Positions 1 to 6,059 of a stretch of 14,180 nt of DNA are shown one piece after another (the first letter of the stretch is position 1; every line of letters begins with the position of its first letter). The translations under genes and the position numbers were made by a program. The stretch covers positions 1 to 14,180 of the forward strand of contig VGKK01000020.1 in assembly GCA_016867095.1 (NCBI GenBank), given 5' to 3'. The notes beneath the pieces were generated by a model that saw only the letters and a list, made by a program, of their open reading frames with translations, ran no database searches and was not told the origin of the DNA. Origin of the DNA: Candidatus Omnitrophota bacterium. GTDB taxonomy: Bacteria > Omnitrophota > Gorgyraeia > Gygaellales > Profunditerraquicolaceae.

Positions 1-396
1 CACGCCCCGGAAATTAATCAGGAGCTGTCAAAATTATCCGGCAAAAAGCTCGTGGTTACTTTTGTGCCGCACCTGTTGCCGGTTAACCGGGGGATTTTGA
101 CGACCATATACGTTAGAAAAAGTCACCACGTCACCAAGTCACAAGGTCACCCGTTGATTAGTTTATATAAGAATTTCTATAAGAAAGAGCCGTTTGTCAG
201 GATTAGGGAAGAGGGGGATTTTCCGCAGCTAAAAGACGTGGTGAATACGAATTTCTGCGATATAGCCATAAAGGAAGAGGCAGGGCAGGTAATTATTATC
301 GCGGCCATAGATAATTTATTAAAGGGCGCCTCTGGCCAGGCAGTACAAAATATGAATATTATGTACGGGTTTAGCGAATATACGGCATTATTATGA
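1..396 (+). CDS. argC: N-acetyl-gamma-glutamyl-phosphate reductase, C-terminal part (5' end outside window)
   Basis: ArgC reduces N-acetylglutamyl phosphate to the semialdehyde with NADPH, the third step of arginine synthesis, in the cytoplasm. The frame is open from base 1 and begins with a HAPEI motif, matching the H-x-PEI of ArgC. Family landmarks follow in order: PHLLPVNRGIL, FYKKEPFVR, NTNFCDIA, and IDNLLKGASGQAVQNMNIM near the C-terminus. The catalytic cysteine and the nucleotide-binding domain lie upstream of the window. An in-frame ATG at 52 is internal, not the start. Between TIYV and LYKNFYK, where relatives carry a variable helix, the protein reads RKSHHVTKSQGHP; this is encoded by an octamer array (122-152). 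The stop is TGA at 394-396, 52 bases before argJ. Family assignment is secure; whether the repeat-derived segment affects activity is unknown. Confidence 0.95.
   Translation, partial: HAPEINQELSKLSGKKLVVTFVPHLLPVNRGILTTIYVRKSHHVTKSQGHPLISLYKNFYKKEPFVRIREEGDFPQLKDVVNTNFCDIAIKEEAGQVIIIAAIDNLLKGASGQAVQNMNIMYGFSEYTALL
122..152. repeat. GTCAC octamer array inside argC
   Basis: Tandem units GTCACCAC, GTCACCAA and GTCACAAG plus a partial GTCAC run from base 122. All are read through in the argC frame and encode a His/Ser/Thr/Val-rich segment. The same unit recurs at 4768, 6015, 9594 and 12970. Confidence 0.85.
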
Positions 397-398
397 GC

Positions 399-449
399 CC
401 CCGTTACAAACTATTTTATAACGGGGTTAAGAGGAGGTTTGTAACGGGG
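399..449 (+). promoter_or_regulatory. Two competing hairpins over the argC-argJ junction and the argJ start
   Basis: CCCCGTTACAAAC at 399-411 is a perfect 13-base inverted complement of the sequence at 437-449. The latter runs from the last base of the GAGGAGG ribosome site (431-437) to the first base of the GTG start. The same left arm can instead pair over 8 bases (399-406 with TAACGGGG at 419-426). The two folds exclude each other. The long one would cover the spacer between ribosome site and start codon; the short one would leave it open. The repeats are seen directly. A role in controlling argJ translation, or just another copy of a local repeat family, is inference. Confidence 0.5.
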
Positions 450-1657
450 TGAAGCTATATAGGAAAGCGGTTTTACCTCTGTGTTTTCAGGCAAACGCTG
501 TGGCCTGCGGCATTAAGAGATCCGGCAAGCCGGATTTGGCGTTATTTTATTCCGAGGCGCCTGCTAAGGCCGCCTGCCGATTTACCGCGAATAAAATTCA
601 GGCCGCGCCGATTAAGATAAATAAAAGTTATCTTAAAAATAACCGGCAATTTCAGGCCATCATTGCAAACAGCGGCAATGCCAATTGTTTTACCGGCGCC
701 CAGGGCTTGAAAGACGCGGCAGAGACATCTCAAGCCGCGGCCTTAGCTTTAGGCATAGAAAAAGAAGGCGTCCTGGTTGCCTCTACGGGTATTATCGGGA
801 AGAAACTTCCGATACAGAAAATCAAAAAGGCAATCCCGGATTTAGCGGCAGGGTTATCTTGCGGCGGCATAGACAAGGCGAAAAAGGCAATCCGGACCAC
901 AGATACCTTTGACAAGGAAATTACCGCAAAGTTTAATATCGGCGCATCTACGGTGACGATTTGCGGCCTGGCTAAGGGCGCGGGGATGATTGCGCCGAAG
1001 ATGGCTTGCCCCGAGCGTAGGCCATCGACTCTGCTCGGGCCGAGTCCTGAGCTTGTCGAAGGACGTAGTCGAGGGGCGACAATGCTGGCTTTTATTTTTA
1101 CTGATGCCGAGATTACCCAGAAGGCGCTGGATAAGGCCCTGGATATGGCTGTAGATAATTCCTTTAATTGCATTACCGTAGACGGTTGCATGAGCACAAA
1201 TGACAGCGTGATGGTTTTGGCCAATGCCGCAGCTATGAATGCCCCGATTGATGCCAACAAGAATTTTGCGTCTTTCAGCAATGCCTTAAAGGCAGTATGC
1301 CTGGAATTGGCTAAAATGATTGTTAAAGACGCTGAAGGCGCCACCAAGTTTATTCAAATCAGCGTGGCTGGGGCAAGGGATGTTAGTCAAGCCAGGATCG
1401 CGGCTTTAAGCATTGCTAATTCCAATCTCTTTAAGACCGCGATATACGGCCAGAATCCTAATTTCGGCCGGATAGTAGCCGCAATAGGCGCCAGCGCGAT
1501 AGAGGTAAAGGAAAAAGACATAAAGATTAAGGTTAGTCCTTTGAAGAAAAGCCGGATCAGCGTTGATGTTTCCGTGGGCAGGGGCAAGGCAAGGGCCACG
1601 GTTTATACTTCGGATTTGACCCCGGAATATATTAAAATAAACGCGGAGTATAACTAA
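449..1657 (+). CDS. argJ: Glutamate N-acetyltransferase / ornithine acetyltransferase with an insert at the cleavage site
   Basis: ArgJ moves the acetyl group from N-acetylornithine to glutamate, regenerating acetylglutamate; some family members also use acetyl-CoA, which cannot be told here. The start is GTG at 449, 11 bases after GAGGAGG. Family motifs are NSGNAN (about 74-79), STGIIGKKLP, TTDTFDKE, KGAGMIAP, VDGCMSTNDS (VDGDTSTND is more usual), NPNFGRI and the C-terminal INAEY. The precursor normally cuts itself before the Thr of an M-A-T-M-L motif. Here Met185-Ala186 is separated from Thr211-Met-Leu by 24 extra residues (187-210) encoded by 1007-1078. The insert ends in Gly-Ala, so an Ala-Thr bond is restored. 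Without the insert the protein would be 378 residues; at 402 it is still in the family range. Activity is plausible because the insert would become the C-terminal tail of the alpha chain, but that is inference. Confidence 0.95.
   Translation: MKLYRKAVLPLCFQANAVACGIKRSGKPDLALFYSEAPAKAACRFTANKIQAAPIKINKSYLKNNRQFQAIIANSGNANCFTGAQGLKDAAETSQAAALALGIEKEGVLVASTGIIGKKLPIQKIKKAIPDLAAGLSCGGIDKAKKAIRTTDTFDKEITAKFNIGASTVTICGLAKGAGMIAPKMACPERRPSTLLGPSPELVEGRSRGATMLAFIFTDAEITQKALDKALDMAVDNSFNCITVDGCMSTNDSVMVLANAAAMNAPIDANKNFASFSNALKAVCLELAKMIVKDAEGATKFIQISVAGARDVSQARIAALSIANSNLFKTAIYGQNPNFGRIVAAIGASAIEVKEKDIKIKVSPLKKSRISVDVSVGRGKARATVYTSDLTPEYIKINAEYN
1007..1078. repeat. Palindromic repeat element inserted in frame in argJ
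   Basis: This 72-base stretch interrupts the conserved ArgJ motif and adds 24 codons without breaking the frame. It is rich in small inverted repeats: CCCGAGC (1010-1016) with GCTCGGG (1033-1039), CTCG/CGAG around 1034-1044, and GTCCT (1044-1048) with AGGAC (1060-1064). It contains CCTGAGCTTGTCGAAGG, a core I recall from dispersed palindromic repeats in many bacterial genomes. Its translation includes PSPELVEGR. It is unrelated to the GTCAC octamers elsewhere in the window. Confidence 0.75.
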
Positions 1658-1666
1658 AATCGTTTA

Positions 1667-1742
1667 CCTGTTGCCCGTTTGCCCGTTGCCGGTTAAAACG
1701 GGAGAACGGGATAACAGGATAACGGGATAACAGGATAACGGA
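1667..1742. repeat. Inverted octamer arrays between argJ and argB
   Basis: The left half has TTGCCCGT units (1671-1686). The right half has four exact-period octamers, GGATAACA and GGATAACG alternating, from 1709 to 1740. The left arm from 1667 is complementary, with mismatches, to AACGGG-rich sequence from about 1697 to 1718, so a transcript could fold into a long imperfect hairpin. The array runs up to three bases before the argB ATG and leaves no room for a normal ribosome site. Confidence 0.8.
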
Positions 1743-1743
1743 T

Positions 1744-2598
1744 ATGCAGGAAGCGATTAAAAAAGCGGATGTCTTGATTGAGGCGCTGCCTTATATCAAA
1801 AAGTTCCATAAAAAAGTAGTGGTGATAAAATACGGCGGCAGTATCTTAAGCGAAGAAAAAATCAGGAAAGGGGTCCTGGAAGACATCGTCTTTCTGAATT
1901 TTATGGGCTTAAGGCCGGTCTTAGTCCATGGCGGCGGCCCTAATATCAGCGAACGCATCCGCCAGGCAGGCAAAAAGAGCGAGTTTTTGGACGGCATGCG
2001 CGTAACCGACAAGGAGACCTTGGAGGTAGTGGAAGAGGAGCTAAAGACTTTAAACGAGCTGATTGTCCGGGAGATTACCGAGTTAGGCGCCAAGGCCATT
2101 GGCTTAAACGGCAAAGACCACAACATCATTCAGGTAGAGAAGAAAAAGGCAAAAATAGATTTAGGCCTGGTGGGCAATATCGTGGCCGGAGACAACCAGG
2201 CTATTTTGGATGAATTAAAGAAGGACAAGATAGCGGTGATTTTACCTATGGGCAGGGGCAAGGATAAAAAAACATACAATGTTAATGCCGATGAGGCGGC
2301 GGAGCATATCGCCTCCAGCCTGGCGGCAGAGAAATTAGTTTTGCTGACCAATGTCCTGGGGATTATGCGCAACGCCGAGGATCCGCATTCCTTTATTTCC
2401 GCCCTGAACAGCGCGGAGGTAAAGGATTTAATTGAGAATAAAATTATCCAGCAAGGGATGATTCCCAAGGTAAAGGCCTGCATCAGCGCGCTTTCGGCCG
2501 GCGTGAAAAAAACGCATATTATTGACGCGCGCATCCCGCATGCCCTGCTTTTGGAAATATTTACGGATAAGGGGATTGGAACGGAGATAGTCCGTTAG
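1744..2598 (+). CDS. argB: Acetylglutamate kinase, probably arginine-inhibited type
   Basis: ArgB phosphorylates N-acetylglutamate with ATP, the step before ArgC, and is the usual feedback point of the cyclic pathway. The amino-acid-kinase fold shows in KYGG (29-32), VHGGGP (61-66), GMRVTD, NVNADEAA, QQGMIPKV and EIFTDKGIGTEI at the end; 284 residues is usual. The stretch before KYGG (KKADVLIEALPYIKKFH) is the extra N-terminal helix found in arginine-sensitive hexameric enzymes and absent from the insensitive dimeric type, so feedback inhibition by arginine is expected (inference from family knowledge). The ATG at 1744 suits the full helix. No clear ribosome site precedes it; the GGATAACG array sits there instead, with only weak GGAT stretches. 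The final codons and stop fall in a small hairpin (CCGTTA 2592-2597 with TAACGG 2604-2609). Confidence 0.96.
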   Translation: MQEAIKKADVLIEALPYIKKFHKKVVVIKYGGSILSEEKIRKGVLEDIVFLNFMGLRPVLVHGGGPNISERIRQAGKKSEFLDGMRVTDKETLEVVEEELKTLNELIVREITELGAKAIGLNGKDHNIIQVEKKKAKIDLGLVGNIVAGDNQAILDELKKDKIAVILPMGRGKDKKTYNVNADEAAEHIASSLAAEKLVLLTNVLGIMRNAEDPHSFISALNSAEVKDLIENKIIQQGMIPKVKACISALSAGVKKTHIIDARIPHALLLEIFTDKGIGTEIVR

Positions 2599-2632
2599 CC
2601 TGTTAACGGGCAAACAGGCAAACCGGCAAACG
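2599..2632. repeat. GGCAAAC octamer array between argB and argD
   Basis: Three period-8 units, GGCAAACA, GGCAAACC and GGCAAACG, span 2609-2632. They are preceded by CCTGTT (2599-2604), which can pair with AACAGG (2613-2618). The array ends four bases before the argD ATG, in the place a ribosome site would occupy. Confidence 0.75.
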
Positions 2633-2636
2633 ACAA

Positions 2637-3824
2637 ATGCAAAGACAGGATATTTTTGATAGCTATAAGAACTATATAATGCCGACTTATACCAAAGTGC
2701 CTTTAATATTTGTTAAAGGCAAGGGGAGCCGGCTTTGGGATATCCACAGTAAGGCCTATTTGGATTTTTTCCCCGGCTGGGGAGCGGGCAATCTCGGCCA
2801 TTGCCATCCCAAGGTGATGTCCGCGGTCAGGGACCAGGTTTCCAAGTTAATATTTATACCCAATAATTATTATCATCCTCCCCAGGCAAAATTGGCCCGG
2901 GAATTAATTTACTGGTCGTATCCGGGCAAGGTCTTTTTCTGCAATTCCGGAGCCGAGGCAAATGAAGCGGCGATAAAATTCAGCCGCAAGTTTGGGCAGG
3001 GTAGGTACGAGATTATTACTTTTGTAAATTCCTTTCACGGCCGGACTTTGGCGGCCCTGGCAGCTACCGGACAGAAAAAATATCAGCAGGGTTTTGCCCC
3101 TCTGCCCGAAGGCTTTAAGAGCGTCAAGTTTAATGACCTGCAGGCAGTAAAGGACGCCATCACGGATAAGACCGTAGCGGTAATGTTGGAATTAATCCAG
3201 GGCGAAGGCGGGATTAATGTGGCGGATAAGGATTTTGTTTTGGCTCTGCGAAAGCTCTGCGATGAAAAAAAACTGCTCTTAATTGTAGATGAAGTGCAGA
3301 CTGCCATCGGCAGGACCGGAAAATTATTTTGTTATCAGCATTATGGTATCACTCCCGATATTATGACTTTGGCCAAGGCATTAGGCGGAGGGTTACCCAT
3401 CGGCGTGATGATAGTGAAGAAAGAAATCGCCGATACTATGGGCCCGGGCATGCACGCCTCAACTTTCGGCGGCGGGCCGGTGATTTGCAAGGCCGCCCTG
3501 GCGGTTTTAGGCGCGGTACAAAAGGAAAAACTGCTGGCTAACGCGCAAAAGATGGGCCAGTATCTTTTTGCCGGGCTTAATGAATTAAAGGCAAAGTATA
3601 AAATTATCAAAGAGGTCAGGGGCTTGGGGCTAATGGCAGGCGTGGAATTAGAAATTGAAGGAAAGCCAATTGTGGAAAAGTGCATTGAACAGGGATTGTT
3701 GATTAATTGCACGCATGAGAAAGTCTTGCGCCTTATGCCGGCCTTAAATATTACGGCAAACCAAATTGATAAAGCAATAGGTATATTAGGCCGCGTATTA
3801 AATAACACGGATGCGCACGGATAA
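2637..3824 (+). CDS. argD: Acetylornithine aminotransferase (PLP, class III)
   Basis: ArgD transfers an amino group from glutamate to N-acetylglutamate semialdehyde, giving N-acetylornithine; relatives can also act on the succinyl-DAP ketone in lysine synthesis. Class III features are present: YLDFFPGWGAGNLGHCHP near the N-terminus, CNSGAEANEAAIKFSRK (phosphate cup), VDEVQTAIGRTG, and TLAKALGGGLPIG with Lys247 as the expected Schiff-base lysine, then STFGGGP. Length (395) is usual. The ATG at 2637 gives the expected N-terminus, but no convincing ribosome site precedes it. The last six codons (NTDAHG) and the TAA stop lie inside a CGGAT repeat that continues past the gene, so the repeat has supplied the present C-terminus. 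Succinylornithine or ornithine aminotransferase is the alternative; the arg context favours ArgD. Confidence 0.95.
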   Translation: MQRQDIFDSYKNYIMPTYTKVPLIFVKGKGSRLWDIHSKAYLDFFPGWGAGNLGHCHPKVMSAVRDQVSKLIFIPNNYYHPPQAKLARELIYWSYPGKVFFCNSGAEANEAAIKFSRKFGQGRYEIITFVNSFHGRTLAALAATGQKKYQQGFAPLPEGFKSVKFNDLQAVKDAITDKTVAVMLELIQGEGGINVADKDFVLALRKLCDEKKLLLIVDEVQTAIGRTGKLFCYQHYGITPDIMTLAKALGGGLPIGVMIVKKEIADTMGPGMHASTFGGGPVICKAALAVLGAVQKEKLLANAQKMGQYLFAGLNELKAKYKIIKEVRGLGLMAGVELEIEGKPIVEKCIEQGLLINCTHEKVLRLMPALNITANQIDKAIGILGRVLNNTDAHG

Positions 3825-3863
3825 AGCCCGGATAAGCGCGGATAAAATTCGTGTTGATCCGTG
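3804..3863. repeat. CGGAT-unit repeat with an inverted end, across the argD stop
   Basis: CGGAT units recur at about 10-base spacing (3808, 3818, 3829, 3839), in CACGGATGCG, CACGGATAAA, CCCGGATAAG and GCGGATAAA contexts. They are followed by an inverted copy, ATCCGTG at 3857-3863, complementary to CACGGAT at 3806-3812 and 3816-3822. CGTGTT (3850-3855) is also complementary to AACACG. The repeat covers the end of argD and the whole gap to argF. Confidence 0.7.
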
Positions 3864-3871
3864 ACATAAAA

Positions 3872-4765
3872 ATGAAAAAAGACCTGACTTCTATTCAAGA
3901 CTTAAGCTTAAAAGAAATTAACGATATTTTCAGCCTAACGGCCCAGCTTAAAAAAAATAAAAATAAATTTTCCCAAGTTTTAAGCGGGAAAACCCTGGCC
4001 CTGATTTTTCAGAAGCCGTCCTGCCGCACGCGGGTTTCTTTTGAGGTCGGGATGTACCAGTTGGGAGGCAATTCTATTTATTTAAGCCCCGGCGAATTAA
4101 ATTTAGGCGTCAGGGAGTCTATCGCGGATGTGGCCAAGACGCTCTCGCGCTATATTGACGGAATAGTTTTAAGGACGTTTGAACATCATAATCTGCTGGA
4201 AATGGCCAAATACGCCGCTGTGCCGGTGATAAACGGGCTCTCGGATTTTTCCCATCCTTGCCAGGCGTTGGCGGATATTTATACCATTAAGGAAAAGCTG
4301 AAGGATTTTAAAGGTAAATTACTGGCTTATGTAGGCGACGGCAATAATGTCTGTAATTCCCTGTTATTTGCCTGCGCCCGGCTGGGCCTTAAAGTGAATG
4401 TGGCCACGCCCGAAGGATTCCAGCCGGATGAATCGGCCTTAAAAGCGGCAAAAAATGTGGCCAAAACTTTCTATCGTGCCGAAGAAGCAGTTAAGGATGC
4501 GGATGTGATTTACACTGATGTCTGGGCGAGTATGGGCCAGGAAGAGGAAGCAGAAAAGAGAAAAGAGATATTTAAGGAATTTCAGATAAATAGAAATTTA
4601 GTCAAATTAGCCGGGAAAAACGCGCTGATTATGCATTGCCTGCCCGCGCATCGGGGAGAAGAAATCACCGATGAGGTTATTGAGAGCAAGAATTCCATTG
4701 TCTTTGACCAGGCGGAAAACAGGATGCATGTGCAGAAGGCGATATTAATAAAGTTATTAAAATAG
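3872..4765 (+). CDS. argF: Ornithine carbamoyltransferase
   Basis: ArgF joins carbamoyl phosphate and ornithine to make citrulline. The ATG at 3872 gives 297 residues and the family-like start MKKDLTSIQDLSLKEI. A GTG at 3851 in the same frame adds seven unlike residues from the upstream repeat and is disfavoured. Motifs: KPSCRTR (48-54, carbamoyl-phosphate loop), HPCQ (128-131), SMG in DVWASMG (ornithine contact), and HCLPAHRGEE from 255. These separate it from aspartate carbamoyltransferase. The loop has Cys51 where S-T-R-T-R is more common; Ser50, Arg52, Thr53 and Arg54 are kept, so activity is expected. No clear ribosome site is visible in the repeat-derived leader. Confidence 0.95.
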   Translation: MKKDLTSIQDLSLKEINDIFSLTAQLKKNKNKFSQVLSGKTLALIFQKPSCRTRVSFEVGMYQLGGNSIYLSPGELNLGVRESIADVAKTLSRYIDGIVLRTFEHHNLLEMAKYAAVPVINGLSDFSHPCQALADIYTIKEKLKDFKGKLLAYVGDGNNVCNSLLFACARLGLKVNVATPEGFQPDESALKAAKNVAKTFYRAEEAVKDADVIYTDVWASMGQEEEAEKRKEIFKEFQINRNLVKLAGKNALIMHCLPAHRGEEITDEVIESKNSIVFDQAENRMHVQKAILIKLLK

Positions 4766-4767
4766 GG

Positions 4768-4808
4768 GTCACCAAGTCACGAAGTCACCACGTCACCTGC
4801 ACTGGTGA
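4768..4808. repeat. GTCAC octamer array between argF and argG
   Basis: Four units, GTCACCAA, GTCACGAA, GTCACCAC and GTCACCTG, run from 4768 to 4799, three bases after the argF stop. TCACC in the last unit (4793-4797) can pair with GGTGA (4804-4808) across a six-base loop. Confidence 0.85.
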
Positions 4809-4822
4809 GATAGCGAGTTAAG

Positions 4823-6004
4823 ATGAAAAAAGTAATTTTGGCGTATTCGGGCGGGTTAGATACCTCTTGTATCGTCAGGTGGCTAAAGGAGCAGGGGTAT
4901 GAAGTAATTTGTTTTGTCGCGGATTTAGGCCAGGGCTTGGGCCAGGGCGAAGACCTTGCCGCGATAGAATCCAGGGGTTTGGCCGCGGGCGCTGCCAAGG
5001 TTTACATTAAAAACCTGCAGGATGAATTTGCCGAGGATTTTATCCTTCCGGCATTAAAGGCCAATGCCATATACGAGGGCAAATACCTGTTGGCTACTGC
5101 CTTAGGCAGGCCCTTGATTGCCAAATATCTGGTGCAGATAGCGCATAAGGAAAAGGCCGGCGCCGTGGCCCATGGCTGCACCGGCAAAGGCAATGACCAG
5201 GTAAGATTTGAGGTAAGCGTGGGTATTCTGGACCCGGAGTTGGAAATTCTCGCTCCGGTAAGAGAATGGGAATTTAAGTCGCGAGAAGAAGAAATAGAAT
5301 ATGCCCAGCAGTATAATATCCCGATAGATGTCACCAAGAAAAAGCCTTATAGCATTGATAGAAATCTCTGGGGTATCAGCATTGAGGCCGGGGTATTGGA
5401 AAACCTGGAGCAGGAGCCGCCGGAAGACGCTTATTTAATCACCAAAAGCCCGACTGGCACCTCTACCTATCCTAAATACATAGAAGTTTATTTTGAAAAG
5501 GGCGTGCCAAAAAAAATAGACGGCAAGAGCTATAAGTTGAAAACGCTTATCCAGCATTTAAATGAAATCGGCGGGCTTTTTGGCGTGGGCAGGGCGGATT
5601 TAGTGGAGAATAGGCTGGTGGGGATTAAATCCCGGGAGATTTACGAGGCGCCGGCCGCGGCCATACTTTATACCGCGCATAAGGAATTAGAGAGCCTGGT
5701 TTTAGACCGGGAGTGCAGCCATTTTAAGGAGGCAGTCGCCCTTAAATACGCGGAGCTGGTTTATTACGGATTATGGAATTCGCCGTTAAAGGCCGCCCTG
5801 GATAGTTTTGTGCAGGCAACGCAAAAAAATGTAACCGGCGCGGTAAAATTAAAATTATTTAAAGGCGCCTGCGTGGCGGTATCCAGAAAATCAAGGCATA
5901 GTTTATACAAGAAAGAACTGAGCACCTACGGCAAAGAGGATAAATTTAACCAGAAATTAGCCGAAGGCTTTATCAGGATTTGGGGAATGCCCTATAAGCG
6001 ATAG
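4823..6004 (+). CDS. argG: Argininosuccinate synthase
   Basis: ArgG condenses citrulline and aspartate using ATP to form argininosuccinate. The N-terminal ATP-pyrophosphatase loop is SGGLDTS (residues 9-15), within AYSGGLDTS. Further landmarks are VAHGCTGKGNDQVRFE, IPIDVTKKKPYSIDRNLWG, SPTGTSTYP, YEAPAAAILYTAHKELE and a basic C-terminal stretch. At 393 residues it is the usual bacterial length. The ATG at 4823 puts the loop the normal distance from the N-terminus. The upstream sequence, after the octamer array, has only a poor ribosome site. Codon composition is G+C-rich compared with argH: for example, 35 G or C among bases 5161-5220. Confidence 0.97.
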   Translation: MKKVILAYSGGLDTSCIVRWLKEQGYEVICFVADLGQGLGQGEDLAAIESRGLAAGAAKVYIKNLQDEFAEDFILPALKANAIYEGKYLLATALGRPLIAKYLVQIAHKEKAGAVAHGCTGKGNDQVRFEVSVGILDPELEILAPVREWEFKSREEEIEYAQQYNIPIDVTKKKPYSIDRNLWGISIEAGVLENLEQEPPEDAYLITKSPTGTSTYPKYIEVYFEKGVPKKIDGKSYKLKTLIQHLNEIGGLFGVGRADLVENRLVGIKSREIYEAPAAAILYTAHKELESLVLDRECSHFKEAVALKYAELVYYGLWNSPLKAALDSFVQATQKNVTGAVKLKLFKGACVAVSRKSRHSLYKKELSTYGKEDKFNQKLAEGFIRIWGMPYKR

Positions 6005-6014
6005 AAAATTCGGG

Positions 6015-6046
6015 GACACCAAGTCACAAGGTCACCAGGTCACCAG
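6015..6046. repeat. GTCAC octamer array between argG and argH
   Basis: Units GACACCAA, GTCACAAG, GTCACCAG and GTCACCAG are perfectly in period from 6015 to 6046, directly ahead of the argH ribosome site. Confidence 0.85.
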
Positions 6047-6059
6047 TTAAGGAGAGAAA

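Noticed and set aside
1007..1078. Frameshift or broken argJ
   Set aside because: The extra bases are a multiple of three with no stop, and conserved sequence resumes in frame at Thr211.
730..1347. A 205-codon reverse-strand frame
   Set aside because: It lies entirely opposite argJ, whose motifs are clear; its Ala/Ser/Leu-rich translation is the usual shadow of a coding strand.
3851..3871. GTG start for argF at 3851
   Set aside because: The seven added residues come from the CGGAT repeat and do not match the family; ATG at 3872 does.
3341..3898. A 185-codon reverse-strand frame
   Set aside because: It lies opposite argD and the argD-argF repeat and shows no domain.
4768..6046. CRISPR array suggested by regular GTCAC repeats
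   Set aside because: Units are 7-8 bases, directly adjacent, with no spacers, and no cas gene is present.
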